Part shown: positions 9,628 through 21,054 of the stretch, in pieces
How the letters are laid out: the number at the start of each line of letters is the position of its first letter
Position numbering within the stretch: position 1 is the stretch's first letter
NCBI RefSeq assembly: GCF_011764485.1
Contig: NZ_AP022848.1
Span: 2,260,001-2,324,000 of the forward strand
Reading direction: 5' to 3'
From: Bosea sp. ANAM02
GTDB taxonomy: Bacteria; Pseudomonadota; Alphaproteobacteria; Rhizobiales; Beijerinckiaceae
DNA: 64,000 nucleotides
Position numbers and translations under genes: made by a program
Notes under the pieces: model-generated
What the model saw: only the letters and a program-made list of their open reading frames with translations
Database searches by the model: none
Told to the model about the DNA's origin: nothing

Positions 9628-11991
9628 ATGTCCGCCACCGGAATCGGCGCCGCAGTCCGCCGCAAGGAAGATCACCGTTTCATCACCGGCCAGGGCCGCT
9701 ATACCGACGACGTCAACCGGCCGGGCCAGGCTCATGCCTATTTCCTGCGCTCGCCGCATGCTCATGCCAGGATCAAGTCGATCGACACGAAGGTCGCCGC
9801 CGGCATGCCGGGCGTGCTCGGCATCTTCACCGGAGACGACCTCGCCACCGACAAGATCGGCGGTTTGATCTGCGGCTGGATGATCCACAACAAGGATGGC
9901 TCGCCGATGCGCGCCGGCCCGCATCCGGCGCTGGCGCAGGGCAAGGTGCGCTATGTCGGTGACCATGTCGCCGTGGTGGTGGCCGAGACGCTGGCGCAGG
10001 CACGCGATGCGGCCGAGGCGATCGCGGTCGACTATCAGGAGTTGCCGGCGGTGGTCGATACCGCCAAGGCGATCGGCGCCAAGACGGTGGTCCATGACGA
10101 GGCGCCCGACAACAGCGTGTTCAACTGGCATCTCGGCGACAAGGACGCGACCGAGAAGGCCTTCAAGGCGGCCAAGCACGTCACCAGGCTCGACCTCGTC
10201 AACAACCGCCTCGTGCCCAATGCGATGGAGCCGCGCGCGGCCGTCGGCGATTACGACGCGGGCGAGGGCATCTTCACGCTCTACACGACGAGCCAGAACC
10301 CGCATGTCGCGCGGCTGGTGCTCTCGGCCTTCATCGGTATCGCGCCGGAGAACAAGCTGCGCGTGATCGCGCCGGATGTCGGCGGCGGCTTCGGCTCCAA
10401 GATCTTCATCTATGCCGAGGAGACGGTCTGCGTCTGGGCGGCGAAGAAGGTCGGGCGGCCGGTGAAATGGACGGCGGACCGGACGGAGGCCTTCCTCTCC
10501 GATGCGCATGGCCGCGACCACGTCACCCATGCCGAGCTTGCGACCGATGCCGAGGGCAAGATCCTCGCCATGAAGGTCAAGACCACCGCCAATCTCGGTG
10601 CCTATCTCTCGACCTTCTCGTCCTCGGTGCCGACTTATCTCTACGCGCCGCTGCTCTCGGGCCAGTACGACATCCCGGCGATCTATTGCGAGGTCGATGC
10701 GGTCTATACCAACACTGCGCCGGTCGACGCCTATCGCGGCGCCGGGCGGCCGGAGGCGACCTTCGTGGTCGAGCGCCTGATCGAGGTCACCGCGCGCCAG
10801 CTCGGCAAGGATCCGGCCAAGTTCCGGATGCTGAACTATATCAAGAAGTTCCCGCACCAGACGCCGGTCATCATGATGTACGATGCCGGTAATTACGGCG
10901 CTTCGCTGAAGAAGGCGCTGGAGATGATCGACTACAAGGGGCTGGGCAAGCGCAAGCGCGACTCCGCGCGCGCCGGCAAGCTGCGCGGCATCGGCTTCTC
11001 CTCCTATATCGAGGCCTGCGGCATCGCGCCCTCCGCGGCGGTCGGCTCGCTCGGTGCCGGGGTGGGCTTGTGGGAATCGGCCGAGGTCCGGGTCAATCCG
11101 GTGGGCACGGTCGAGGTGCTCACCGGCTCGCACAGCCACGGCCAAGGCCATGAGACGACCTTTGCCCAGCTCGTCTCGGGCCGGCTCGGCATTCCCATCG
11201 ACAATGTCTCGATCGTCCATGGCGACACCGACAAGGTGCAGATGGGCATGGGCACCTATGGCTCGCGCTCCGGCGCGGTCGGCATGTCCGCGATCTTCAA
11301 GGCGCTCGACAAGGTGATCGCCAAGGGCAAGAAGGTCGCCGCCCATGTGCTGGAGGCCGACGAGGCCGATATCGACTTCGCGGACGGGCATTTCTCGGTG
11401 AAGGGCACCGACCGCAAGCTCGATTTCGGCTCCTGCGCGCTACAGGCCTATGTCGCGCACAAGTTCAACGGGCAGGAGCTGGAGCCGGGTCTGAAGGAGG
11501 GGGCGTTCTACGACCCGACCAACTTCACCTTCCCGGCCGGCGTCCATATCTGCGAGGTCGAGATCGATCCCGATACCGGCGTGACACGGATCGAGCGCTG
11601 GGCCGCCGTCGACGATTTCGGCAATGTCATCAACCCGATGATCGTCGAGGGGCAAGTCCATGGCGGCATCGCACAGGGCGTCGGCCAGGCGCTGCTGGAA
11701 GGCGCGCGCTACAACGCCGACGGGCAACTCGTGACGGCGAGCTTCATGGACTACACCATGCCGCGCGCCGACGACCTGCCGTCCTTCGATGTCGGCATGA
11801 CCGTGACGCCGTGCCCGTCGAACCCGCTGGGCATCAAGGGCTGCGGCGAGGCCGGCGCCATCGCCTCGCCGCCGGCCGTCATCAACGCCATCACCGACGC
11901 GCTGGGCCATGAGGACATCGCGATGCCGGCGACGCCGCAGGCGGTGTGGCGCGCGGCGCAGAAGTCGATCAGCCGCCAGGCGGCCGAGTGA
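9628..11991 (+). CDS. coxL: Form II CO dehydrogenase-like molybdenum large subunit, CoxL
   Basis: A 787-residue molybdopterin-cytosine-dinucleotide hydroxylase large subunit. The active-site loop at residues 368-374 is AYRGAGR, the form II signature; authentic aerobic CO dehydrogenases (form I) have AYRCSFR with the copper-binding Cys. The catalytic Glu is Glu741 in GCGEAGAIA, and the GGGFGSK and [10 protein letters not shown] segments bind the cofactor. GAGGAGGG precedes the ATG at 9628. CO oxidation by form II enzymes is disputed; aldehydes, purines or aromatic N-heterocycles are also possible substrates. Confidence 0.95.
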   Translation: MSATGIGAAVRRKEDHRFITGQGRYTDDVNRPGQAHAYFLRSPHAHARIKSIDTKVAAGMPGVLGIFTGDDLATDKIGGLICGWMIHNKDGSPMRAGPHPALAQGKVRYVGDHVAVVVAETLAQARDAAEAIAVDYQELPAVVDTAKAIGAKTVVHDEAPDNSVFNWHLGDKDATEKAFKAAKHVTRLDLVNNRLVPNAMEPRAAVGDYDAGEGIFTLYTTSQNPHVARLVLSAFIGIAPENKLRVIAPDVGGGFGSKIFIYAEETVCVWAAKKVGRPVKWTADRTEAFLSDAHGRDHVTHAELATDAEGKILAMKVKTTANLGAYLSTFSSSVPTYLYAPLLSGQYDIPAIYCEVDAVYTNTAPVDAYRGAGRPEATFVVERLIEVTARQLGKDPAKFRMLNYIKKFPHQTPVIMMYDAGNYGASLKKALEMIDYKGLGKRKRDSARAGKLRGIGFSSYIEACGIAPSAAVGSLGAGVGLWESAEVRVNPVGTVEVLTGSHSHGQGHETTFAQLVSGRLGIPIDNVSIVHGDTDKVQMGMGTYGSRSGAVGMSAIFKALDKVIAKGKKVAAHVLEADEADIDFADGHFSVKGTDRKLDFGSCALQAYVAHKFNGQELEPGLKEGAFYDPTNFTFPAGVHICEVEIDPDTGVTRIERWAAVDDFGNVINPMIVEGQVHGGIAQGVGQALLEGARYNADGQLVTASFMDYTMPRADDLPSFDVGMTVTPCPSNPLGIKGCGEAGAIASPPAVINAITDALGHEDIAMPATPQAVWRAAQKSISRQAAE

Positions 11992-12008
11992 GCTGAAAGG
12001 ACAGGTCC

Positions 12009-12812
12009 ATGTACGCTTTCACCTATCACAAGCCCACCAGCGCCCGGCAGGCGGCGACGCTGCTCGCCAAGAAGGAGGACGCCAAGCTGCTGGCCGGAGG
12101 TCACACCCTGCTGCCGACGATGAAGCAGCGCCTGGCCTCGCCGACCGCGCTCGTCGATCTCGGGGCGTGTCCCGATCTCAAGGGCATCAATCGCAAGGGC
12201 CGCAATCTCGTCATCGGCGCGATGACGACCCATGCCGAGGTCGCGGCCTCCGCCGAGGTGGAGGAGGCGATTCCCGCGCTTGCCTTCCTCGCCGGCAGCA
12301 TCGGCGATCCGCATGTGCGCCATCGCGGCACGATCGGCGGCTCGGTCGCCAATAACGACCCGGCGGCGGATTATCCGGCGGCCCTGCTGGCGCTGGGCGC
12401 CACGGTCGTCACCAACAAGCGCAAGCTGAGCGCGGAGGAGTTCTTCACCGGACTCTACGAGACCGCGCTGGAGGAAGGCGAGATCATCACGAAGGTCTCG
12501 TTCCCGCTGGTTTCGAAGGCGGGCTATGCCAAGTTCCGCAACCCGGCCTCGCGCTATGCAATGGTCGGCGTCTTCGTCGCCAAGCGTGGCAGCGATATCC
12601 GCGTCACGGTGACCGGCGCGGGCGAGGGCGGCGTCTTCCGCTGGCCGGAAGCGGAGGCGGCGCTGAAGGCGCGCTTCGCGCCGAAATCGCTGGACGGGCT
12701 GAAGCACACCGCCAAGGGCATCAATGGCGACATCCATGCCGATGCGGAATACCGCGCCCACCTGATCGGCGTGATGGCCAGGCAGGCCGTGGCGCAGGCG
12801 ACGGGCAAGTAG
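12009..12812 (+). CDS. coxM: CO dehydrogenase-like FAD subunit, CoxM
   Basis: A 267-residue FAD-binding subunit. FAD motifs are LLAGGHTLLP at residues 27-36 and TIGGSVANNDPAADYPAALL near residue 110. It takes electrons from CoxS and hands them to the quinone pool or another acceptor. It lies 17 bases after coxL with AAAGGACAG before the ATG. The S-L-M order is the one reported for form II clusters; form I clusters are M-S-L. Confidence 0.95.
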   Translation: MYAFTYHKPTSARQAATLLAKKEDAKLLAGGHTLLPTMKQRLASPTALVDLGACPDLKGINRKGRNLVIGAMTTHAEVAASAEVEEAIPALAFLAGSIGDPHVRHRGTIGGSVANNDPAADYPAALLALGATVVTNKRKLSAEEFFTGLYETALEEGEIITKVSFPLVSKAGYAKFRNPASRYAMVGVFVAKRGSDIRVTVTGAGEGGVFRWPEAEAALKARFAPKSLDGLKHTAKGINGDIHADAEYRAHLIGVMARQAVAQATGK

Positions 12813-12833
12813 AATCCGTTCGGCTTTCGCCCG

Positions 12834-13421
12834 GTGCGGTTCTGGGAGTTCGTGCTGACGGCGATCGTGGCCGAAATCACGCCTGGGCCGAACATGGGCT
12901 ATATCGTTGCGCTCAGCCTTGCGAAAGGCTGGCGCAGCGGCATGGCGGCGGTGGCCGGCGTTGCGCTGGGTCTGGGCCTGCTCGGGCTCGCCGCGGCTTT
13001 CGGCTTCACTCTCGTGAACGAGCGTTTCCCCGCCGTTGCCTGGCTCCTGCGCTGGGGCGGCGTGGCCTATCTGTTCTGGCTCGCCTGGGATGCCTGGCGC
13101 GACCCGATACCCGAGGCTTCGGGCGAGGCCGTCCTGTCGTTCCGGCGCGGTCTGATCACGAACCTGCTGAACCCCAAGGCGGCGGTCTTCTATGTCGCCG
13201 TCATTCCGCTCTTTCTGACGGCGCCGGCACCGCGCGACGGGGTGCTTCTCCTGACGGCCGCCTTCGTCGTCATCGCGACGACGATCCATGCCGCGCTGGT
13301 GCTGGGGGCGAATGCCGCGCGCCGGCTCCTGTTTCATCCTCGACGCGAGCGGATGATCCGTCGAAGCGCCGCACTCGGCATGGCGCTGGTTGCGATCTGG
13401 TTCGCATGGTCGACACGGTGA
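12834..13421 (+). CDS. LysE/RhtB-family exporter, first cox-cluster copy
   Basis: A 195-residue membrane protein of the LysE superfamily. TPGPNMGYIVALSLAKG near the N-terminus is the conserved motif, followed by LITNLLNPKAAVFYVAVIP. About six hydrophobic segments. It starts with GTG at 12834, only 21 bases after coxM, so it is probably in the cox transcript. LysE proteins export amino acids or related small molecules, and the substrate cannot be read. A second, different LysE gene lies at 16829 in the same cluster. Confidence 0.87.
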   Translation: MRFWEFVLTAIVAEITPGPNMGYIVALSLAKGWRSGMAAVAGVALGLGLLGLAAAFGFTLVNERFPAVAWLLRWGGVAYLFWLAWDAWRDPIPEASGEAVLSFRRGLITNLLNPKAAVFYVAVIPLFLTAPAPRDGVLLLTAAFVVIATTIHAALVLGANAARRLLFHPRRERMIRRSAALGMALVAIWFAWSTR

Positions 13422-13504
13422 CGGGCGGCTGCCTTGCAGTGCCGGCAGAGTGGCCCCGTGCCCGATGCCTTCCTTCGTCCGGGCAGGAGCGATAGAGATC
13501 GGAT

Positions 13505-14425
13505 ATGCTGCACTCGTCCCATCCTCCAGCCTCCATCGACGCCACGCTCGCGCTCCTGCAGGGGCAGGGCTATGTCGCCGACCGCGCGCTCGCGACCGTG
13601 CTGTTCCTGGCGCTCAGGATGAAGCGGCCGCTTCTGCTGGAGGGCGAGGCCGGCACCGGCAAGACCGAGATCGCCAAGGTTCTGGCCGCCGGGCTCGGCC
13701 GGCGCCTGATCCGGTTGCAGTGCTATGAGGGGCTCGACCTCGCCTCCGCCGTCTACGAGTGGAACTATGCCGGGCAGATGATGGCGATCCGGCTGGCCGA
13801 GGCCGGCGGCGTTGCTGACGATCGCGACCGGCTCGAAGGCGACATCTTCTCCGAGAAATATCTGGTCAAGCGGCCGCTCTTGCAGGCGCTGGAGCCGCAG
13901 GAGGGCGGGGCGCCGATCCTGCTGATCGACGAGCTCGACCGCACCGACGAGGCCTTCGAGGCCTTCCTGCTGGAGGTGCTGGCCGATGCGCAGGTGACCA
14001 TCCCCGAGCTCGGCACGATCCGGGCGGCCGAGCCGCCGATCGTGATCCTGACCTCGAACCGCACCCGCGAGATCCATGACGCGCTGAAGCGGCGCTGCCT
14101 CTATCACTGGGTCGGCTATCCCGATGCCGCGCGCGAGCTGGCGATCCTGAAGGCGAAGGTGCCGGACGCCCCGGCCAAGCTCTCGAAGCAGCTCGTCGCC
14201 TTCGTGCAGGCGATCCGCAAGGAGGAATTGTTCAAGGCGCCGGGCGTCGCCGAGACGCTGGACTGGGCGACGGCTTTGGTCGAGCTCGATGCCGTCGCAC
14301 TCGATCCGGCCATCGTTTCGGATACGCTGGGTGCGCTCTTGAAGTACCAGGACGATATCCAGGCGATGCAGGGCTCGCAGGTCAAGGAGCTGCTGGATCG
14401 GGCCAAGGCGGAGGCGGGGCGCTAG
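13505..14425 (+). CDS. coxD: MoxR-type AAA+ ATPase, CoxD
   Basis: A 306-residue AAA+ ATPase of the MoxR group. Walker A GEAGTGKT is at residues 47-54, Walker B is PILLIDELDRTDEAF, and sensor 1 is VILTSNRTREIHD. In Oligotropha, CoxD works as a chaperone that helps build the [CuSMoO2] centre together with the VWA protein CoxE. CoxE is encoded at 15160, so the pair is present here although the form II CoxL lacks the copper Cys. Confidence 0.93.
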   Translation: MLHSSHPPASIDATLALLQGQGYVADRALATVLFLALRMKRPLLLEGEAGTGKTEIAKVLAAGLGRRLIRLQCYEGLDLASAVYEWNYAGQMMAIRLAEAGGVADDRDRLEGDIFSEKYLVKRPLLQALEPQEGGAPILLIDELDRTDEAFEAFLLEVLADAQVTIPELGTIRAAEPPIVILTSNRTREIHDALKRRCLYHWVGYPDAARELAILKAKVPDAPAKLSKQLVAFVQAIRKEELFKAPGVAETLDWATALVELDAVALDPAIVSDTLGALLKYQDDIQAMQGSQVKELLDRAKAEAGR

Positions 14426-14454
14426 GGCCGGTCGATGTCACATGGAGCCTCGCC

Positions 14455-14600
14455 GTCATTCCGGGGCGGGCCGCAGGTCCGAGCCCGGAACCCAGAACCG
14501 ATGCCTTTGGCCAAGGGGGCGATAAGTTCCGGCGCGTCGTTGATATGCCGCATCGGTTCTGGGTTCCGGGCTCTTCGCTGACGCGAAGCCCCGGAATGAC
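14455..14600. repeat. Intergenic palindromic repeat, GTCAT...ATGAC family, copy 2
   Basis: It begins GTCATTCCGGGG and ends CCCCGGAATGAC. Inner arms CGGAACCCAGAACCGATGC and GCATCGGTTCTGGGTTCCG pair almost perfectly. It shares TCTTCGCTGACGCGAAGCC with the copy at 4842-4972. It sits inside the cox cluster between coxD and the NTF2-like gene, where such a hairpin could affect read-through. Confidence 0.85.
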
Positions 14601-14663
14601 GGTGTGGTTCCGTGAAATCCCTGTAGACGTTAGGCTTTGGCCGTGAAGCGAAAGGACGATGCC

Positions 14664-15041
14664 ATGAACGCCGATATCAAGGCCGTCGAGGCGACGGTCC
14701 GGACCTATCTCGACGGGCTCTACGAGGGCGATGCCGAGAAGCTCGCCCATGTCTTCCACCCGACCAGCGCGCTGACCACGGCGCGCGACGATGGCGCGAT
14801 CCAGATCGTGGCGCGCGACGCCTGGCTCGATGCCGTGCGCAACCGGCCGGCGCCGCAGGCTACGGGCATGCAGCGCGACGACCATATCCTGACGATCGAT
14901 CTCGTCGGGCCGACGCTGGCGCTGGTCAAGGTGAAGTGCCAGATGCCGCCGCGCTATTTCACCGACCTGCTCTCGCTCTTGAAGATCGAGAGCCGCTGGC
15001 AGATCGTCCAGAAGGTGTTCATGACGGAAACCGGATCGTGA
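14664..15041 (+). CDS. NTF2-like/SnoaL-like small protein
   Basis: A 125-residue NTF2-fold protein: IKAVEATVRTYLDGLYEGDA, HVFHPTSALT, then FTDLLSLLKIESRWQIVQKV, the pattern of the lumazine-binding-like/DUF4440 group. AAAGGA stands seven bases before the ATG at 14664, while the TTG further upstream has no such site. These folds bind small ligands or act as isomerases and hydrolases. Its position between coxD and coxE suggests a part in the cox pathway, but there is no direct evidence. Confidence 0.8.
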   Translation: MNADIKAVEATVRTYLDGLYEGDAEKLAHVFHPTSALTTARDDGAIQIVARDAWLDAVRNRPAPQATGMQRDDHILTIDLVGPTLALVKVKCQMPPRYFTDLLSLLKIESRWQIVQKVFMTETGS

Positions 15042-15056
15042 TGGCTGTGCGGCACC

Positions 15057-15144
15057 GTCATGGTCGGCCTTGTGCCGACCATCCACGTCTTCCGTCGAAA
15101 ATCGTGCTCAAGACGTGGATGCTCGCCACAAGGGCGAGCATGAC
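15057..15144. repeat. Intergenic palindromic repeat between NTF2-like gene and coxE
   Basis: GTCATGGTCGGCC at the left and GGGCGAGCATGAC at the right bound the unit. Inner arms ATCCACGTCTT and AAGACGTGGAT pair. The GTCAT/ATGAC ends match the other copies, although the body differs. It ends 15 bases before the coxE start codon, so it overlaps the place where a ribosome-binding region would be. Confidence 0.65.
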
Positions 15145-15159
15145 GCGCATCGGGCAGCC

Positions 15160-16359
15160 GTGAGCGGCAAGCTTGCCGAGAACGTCGCCTATTTCGCCCG
15201 TGCCCTGCGCGCGGCGGGGCTGCCCGTCGGGCCGGGCGCCGTGGTCGAGGCGATCGCGGCGCTGGAAGGCGGTGCGCTCGGCGGACGCGACGACGTCTAT
15301 TGGGCGCTGCATGCGATTTTCGTGAAGAAGCATGAGGATAGCCCGGTCTACGATCAGGCCTTCCGGCTGTTCTGGCGCCGGCGCAACCTGATCGAGAAGA
15401 TCATGGCCCAGATATCGCCGGTCTCGCCTCGCGCCGACAGCCAGCCCGAGAAGGCCGAGGCCGGGGCGCTGCGCGTCGCGGAAGCCTTCGCCCCGCCGCC
15501 GCGCGAGGACGAGCCGCCGAAGGAGCTGACCGAGCTGACGGCGCGGCTCACCGTCTCCGATCGCGAGATGCTGAAATCGCGCGATTTCGCCCAGATGAGC
15601 GCGGCCGAGATCGCCCGCGCCAAGCAGCTCATCGCGGAGCTCCGGCTGCCCGACGACAGCATCGTGACGCGCCGCTTCCGGCCAGCGCATCGCGGCACGC
15701 GCATCGATCCGCGCCGGACCTTCCGGCAGTCGCTGCGGGGCGGTGGCGGCTCGATCGACCTTGCCTTCCGCGAGCGGCGCGAGGTGCATCCGCCCATCGT
15801 GGCGCTGGTCGATATCTCCGGCTCGATGGCCGAGTATTCGCGGATCTTCCTGCATTTCCTGCATGCGCTGACCGAGAAGCGCCGACGCGTGCATTCCTTC
15901 GTCTTCGGCACGCGCCTGACCAATGTCACGCGGATGCTCAGGGCCCGCGATCCCGACGAGGCGCTGGCCATGGCCGGCAAGGCCGCGCCGGACTGGGAAG
16001 GCGGCACGCGCATCGCCACGGCCCTGCACGACTTCAACCGCGTCTGGTCGCGGCGCGTCCTGGCGGGCGGGGCGATCGTGCTGCTCTTCACCGACGGGCT
16101 GGAGCGTCATCTCGACGACAGCCTCGGTTTCGAGATGGACCGGCTGCACCGCTCCTGCCGGCAGCTCGTCTGGCTCAACCCGCTGCTGCGCTACGACGCC
16201 TTCGCGGCGCGGGCGAGCGGCATCCGGGCGATGCTGCCCCATGTCGACTCGTTCCGGCCGATCCATACTCTCGCGGCGATGGCCGATCTCTGCGCCGCGC
16301 TTTCGCTGGATGCAGGGCGGGAGAGCGATCCGCGCCTGTGGTTGAAGAAAGCCGGTTGA
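15160..16359 (+). CDS. coxE: VWA-domain protein CoxE
   Basis: A 399-residue CoxE-like protein with a C-terminal von Willebrand A domain. The MIDAS motif DISGS is at residues 218-222 and LLFTDGLER further on. The N-terminal part is the usual helical region with the LFWRRRNLIEKIMAQ stretch. It acts with the AAA+ ATPase CoxD in maturation of the molybdenum enzyme. The likely start is the GTG at 15160 (VSGKLAENVAYF); the longer frame upstream runs through the palindromic repeat. Confidence 0.9.
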   Translation: MSGKLAENVAYFARALRAAGLPVGPGAVVEAIAALEGGALGGRDDVYWALHAIFVKKHEDSPVYDQAFRLFWRRRNLIEKIMAQISPVSPRADSQPEKAEAGALRVAEAFAPPPREDEPPKELTELTARLTVSDREMLKSRDFAQMSAAEIARAKQLIAELRLPDDSIVTRRFRPAHRGTRIDPRRTFRQSLRGGGGSIDLAFRERREVHPPIVALVDISGSMAEYSRIFLHFLHALTEKRRRVHSFVFGTRLTNVTRMLRARDPDEALAMAGKAAPDWEGGTRIATALHDFNRVWSRRVLAGGAIVLLFTDGLERHLDDSLGFEMDRLHRSCRQLVWLNPLLRYDAFAARASGIRAMLPHVDSFRPIHTLAAMADLCAALSLDAGRESDPRLWLKKAG

Positions 16360-16382
16360 GGCATGATGTTTTTGCTCGCGAG

Positions 16383-16485
16383 CCCTCATCCTGAGGAGCG
16401 ATCGTAGATCGCATCTCGAAGGATGTTCCAGAGTTCGCTAGAACATCCTTCGAGACGCCGCTGCGCGGCTCCTCAGGATGAGGGC
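16383..16485. repeat. Intergenic palindromic repeat, CCTCATCCTGAGGAG family, copy 1
   Basis: The left end CCCTCATCCTGAGGAGC and right end GCTCCTCAGGATGAGGG are perfect complements. The middle has CGAAGGATGTT and AACATCCTTCG arms. The whole can fold into a single long hairpin. The same family is seen at 51917-52025. It lies between coxE and the XdhC N-terminal gene. Confidence 0.88.
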
Positions 16486-16503
16486 TGAGATAGGACGCCG
16501 ACC

Positions 16504-16827
<324 letters not shown>

Positions 16828-16828
16828 G

Positions 16829-17458
16829 ATGGCCTCCTGGGAAACCCTCGTCGCCTTCGCGACGGTGACGATCCTCGTCGCCTATTTTCCGGGGCCGGCG
16901 CTGCTCTACACCGCCGCGCAGACGATCAGCCATGGCCGCAAGGCCGGGCTGATGGCGATGCTCGGCATCCATCTCGGCTGCTACCTGCATGTCTTCGCGG
17001 CCGCCTTCGGACTTTCCGCCGTGTTCAAGCATGTGCCGGAACTCTACATGGCGGTGAAGATCGCCGGCGCGCTCTACCTGATCTGGATCGGCATCGGCAT
17101 GATCCGCTCGCGCCTGGGCGCGCCCGACCAGCCGGTGGCGCCGCCCAAGACGGTGAAGCGGGCGCTGCTCGATTCCTTCATCGTCGAGATCCTGAACCCG
17201 AAGGTCGCGCTGTTCTTCATCGCGCTCCTGCCGCAGTTCGTCGATCCTTCCGCCGCGCTGCCTGTCTGGGCGCAGTTCCTGATCCTCGGCACGATCGTGA
17301 ATTTCGCCTTCTCCTCGGCCGATCTCGTTACCGTGTTCGGCGCTTCGCTCCTCGTCGGCGCGATGAAGAAGACCCGGGCGAGCTTCGCCTTCGGGCGCTG
17401 GATCGGCGGCTCGCTGATGATCGCGCTCGGTCTGAAGCTCGCGGCGGACAGGGGCTGA
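16829..17458 (+). CDS. LysE/RhtB-family exporter, second cox-cluster copy
   Basis: A 209-residue LysE-type membrane protein: VAYFPGPALLYTAAQTISHG at the N-terminus and FIVEILNPKVALFFIALLPQ in the middle, with about six hydrophobic segments. It lies exactly between the two halves of XdhC, one base after the first and three before the second, so all are surely co-transcribed. It differs from the LysE protein at 12834. The substrate is unknown. Confidence 0.9.
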   Translation: MASWETLVAFATVTILVAYFPGPALLYTAAQTISHGRKAGLMAMLGIHLGCYLHVFAAAFGLSAVFKHVPELYMAVKIAGALYLIWIGIGMIRSRLGAPDQPVAPPKTVKRALLDSFIVEILNPKVALFFIALLPQFVDPSAALPVWAQFLILGTIVNFAFSSADLVTVFGASLLVGAMKKTRASFAFGRWIGGSLMIALGLKLAADRG

Positions 17459-17461
17459 GCG

Positions 17462-18154
17462 GTGGAGCTTTCGACCCTCGCCGCGCTCAATGAAGAGCGC
17501 CAGGCGCGTCGCGCCGCCGTGCTGATCAGCGATCTCCCAACGGGCGCGCAAAGGCTGGTGAAGCAGTCTGCAATCGCCGGCGACCCGCTGGCGGAACTGC
17601 TGGAGCGGCAATTGCGCTCCGGCAAGAGCGGCATGGTCGAAGCTGATGGAGCTTCTTATTTCCTGACCGTGCAGGCGCCGCATCCGCGTGTCGTCGCGAC
17701 CGGCGCGGTCCATATCTCGCAGGCGATGGCACCGATGGCCCGCGCGCTCGACCTCGATCTCGTGGTGATCGATCCGCGCACGGCCTTCGCCACGCCCGAG
17801 CGCTTCCCCGAAGTGACGCTGCTGGCCGAATGGCCGGAGGAGGCGCTTCCGCGGATCGGGCTCGACGCCTATACCGCCTTCGTCGCGCTGACGCATGATC
17901 CGAAGATCGACGATCCCGGCCTCGTCGCGGCCCTGCGCTCGGACTGCTTCTATGTCGGCGCGCTCGGCAGCCGGAAGACGCATGGCCGGCGGCTGGAGCG
18001 GTTGACGGAAGCCGGCTTTGACGACACGGCGACGGGGCGCATCCATGCGCCGATCGGGCTCGATATCGGCGCGGTCTCGCCGGCCGAGATCGCGCTCGCG
18101 ATCCTCGCCGAAATCGTCCAGACGCTGCGCGGCCCGCGCCGCAGGCCGGCCTGA
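17462..18154 (+). CDS. XdhC family protein, Rossmann-domain part
   Basis: A 230-residue protein whose C-terminal two thirds is the XdhC NAD-like Rossmann domain: a TGAVHISQAMAPMARALDL strand-loop-helix and DLVVIDPRTAF, then YVGALGSRKTHGRRLERL. The first 70 residues are not the canonical XdhC domain (that is on the separate gene at 16504). It probably acts with the short protein in sulfuration and insertion of the molybdenum cofactor. GTG start at 17462. Confidence 0.87.
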   Translation: MELSTLAALNEERQARRAAVLISDLPTGAQRLVKQSAIAGDPLAELLERQLRSGKSGMVEADGASYFLTVQAPHPRVVATGAVHISQAMAPMARALDLDLVVIDPRTAFATPERFPEVTLLAEWPEEALPRIGLDAYTAFVALTHDPKIDDPGLVAALRSDCFYVGALGSRKTHGRRLERLTEAGFDDTATGRIHAPIGLDIGAVSPAEIALAILAEIVQTLRGPRRRPA

Positions 18155-18163
18155 GGAACGGGG

Positions 18164-19765
<1,602 letters not shown>

Positions 19766-19773
19766 CGGGCCTT

Positions 19774-20541
19774 TCAACGCAGCCAGTGCAGCCCGAGCGT
19801 GGCGTAATATTCCGAGGGCCGGTTGCTCGTCGACTGGAGGCCGCCGGACAGGCGCCAGTCCAGCCCGAGGAAGCGCAGGCCGGTGAGATGGAGGCCGAGC
19901 CGGTACTTGCGGTAGTCGCGCGCGCCATAGGCTTCGAATTCGGGTCCGACATAAAAGCCGGCCGGCATCTGCCAGCCTGGCGCGATCCGCGCCCAGACCC
20001 GCCCGTTCAGCGAGGATAGGTAGGCATTGGCCTGGACGACCATCCCGGGCGAGGGGACGAGCCAGAGATCGGCCTGCACCCTGGCCCCGTAGCGGGTGGC
20101 GGTAGAGACGGGGCCGAAGGCCGGGAACCGCAGCTCGGTTTCGGCGTCCGGGCCGGCATAGAGCGCAAGAAAGCTGCTGCCGATGCGCCACTCGTAGCCG
20201 AGCAGCGTTTGCGATTCGATCTTGTAGGTTGTGCCGTGCGGCGCCCGGCGCCGGATCTGCTCCTGGGAGCCGCCGGCCTTTACGAAGAGCCGGAAGCCGC
20301 TTTCCGCGAGGCCGCCGCGGATGGCGCTCTTCATGCCGAGCGAGAGGAAGGTCTTGGTCGGCCCGGCTTCCATCGAGCCGAAGATCACCATCGAGAGGGG
20401 GCTTCGCTCGAGCTCCTCCTCATCGGCTCGAGCCACAGAGATTGGGGCGGCGGCGACAATTATCGCCAGCCCGGCCAGTCCGGCCTTGCCCACACGGCAC
20501 GCCACGCAAGTCCCCACGCCCGCCGTCGCGCAGGCCGCCAT
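19774..20541 (-). CDS. BcsS-like cellulose biosynthesis/outer-membrane beta-barrel protein
   Basis: A 255-residue secreted protein. The signal peptide ends about at ISVARADEEE, and the mature part has alternating strands typical of a small outer-membrane barrel, ending in the aromatic tail YYATLGLHWLR. It resembles BcsS of alphaproteobacterial cellulose loci, but no bcsA or bcsB is in the window. The ATG at 20541 follows a purine-rich stretch; a TTG at 20589 is the alternative. Convergent with the cox cluster. Confidence 0.72.
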   Translation of the reverse strand: MAACATAGVGTCVACRVGKAGLAGLAIIVAAAPISVARADEEELERSPLSMVIFGSMEAGPTKTFLSLGMKSAIRGGLAESGFRLFVKAGGSQEQIRRRAPHGTTYKIESQTLLGYEWRIGSSFLALYAGPDAETELRFPAFGPVSTATRYGARVQADLWLVPSPGMVVQANAYLSSLNGRVWARIAPGWQMPAGFYVGPEFEAYGARDYRKYRLGLHLTGLRFLGLDWRLSGGLQSTSNRPSEYYATLGLHWLR

Positions 20542-20664
20542 CCCCCCGGCCTGCCTCAGGATTGCAGCAGTTTGGCAGTACGCTGGCAAGTCTTTGTTAA
20601 CCAGGCGGGAGCAGGCTCGATCTATCCGGCAAAGCTTTCAGTCCGTAACGGAGGGGAGGTGGCG

Positions 20665-20934
20665 ATGGTTAAGACCGATTTCATCCGGCAGCTCGAAGGC
20701 TATGGGCTGACCACGGCAACGATCCTCTATCGGATGCCGGATCATCTCAGCGTGCTGCAAACCTATATCTGGCAACAGTACGACGTGGCGCCGCGCTTCC
20801 CTGTGCTCCAGGACTTCCTGACGTTCTGGAAGCGCGAGCTGGAAGGGCCGTTGCACTCGGTCACGGTCGCGCATTCGCGCCTGATCCGGCCGGCTGAAAT
20901 CCGCAACGTGAACGGGGTCTTCACTCTGCACTGA
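20665..20934 (+). CDS. Usg family protein
   Basis: An 89-residue Usg-family protein (MVKTDFIRQLEGYGLTTATI, DHLSVLQTYIWQQYDVAPRF). The family is restricted mainly to alphaproteobacteria, often near tryptophan genes, and has no known function. GAGGGGAGG lies before the ATG at 20665. The protein is small and without signal or membrane segments. Confidence 0.88.
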   Translation: MVKTDFIRQLEGYGLTTATILYRMPDHLSVLQTYIWQQYDVAPRFPVLQDFLTFWKRELEGPLHSVTVAHSRLIRPAEIRNVNGVFTLH

Positions 20935-21054
20935 GCTCCTGGCCTGCGCGCGGGCCCTGAGCCAGGGGCATTGAAAGCCTGCGTGCGGCTCGCTTGTTGG
21001 TGGACGCCCGGCCATGCTAGGCGGGCGTTCTCCGCGTCGGCTCGGCCTGCTCCC

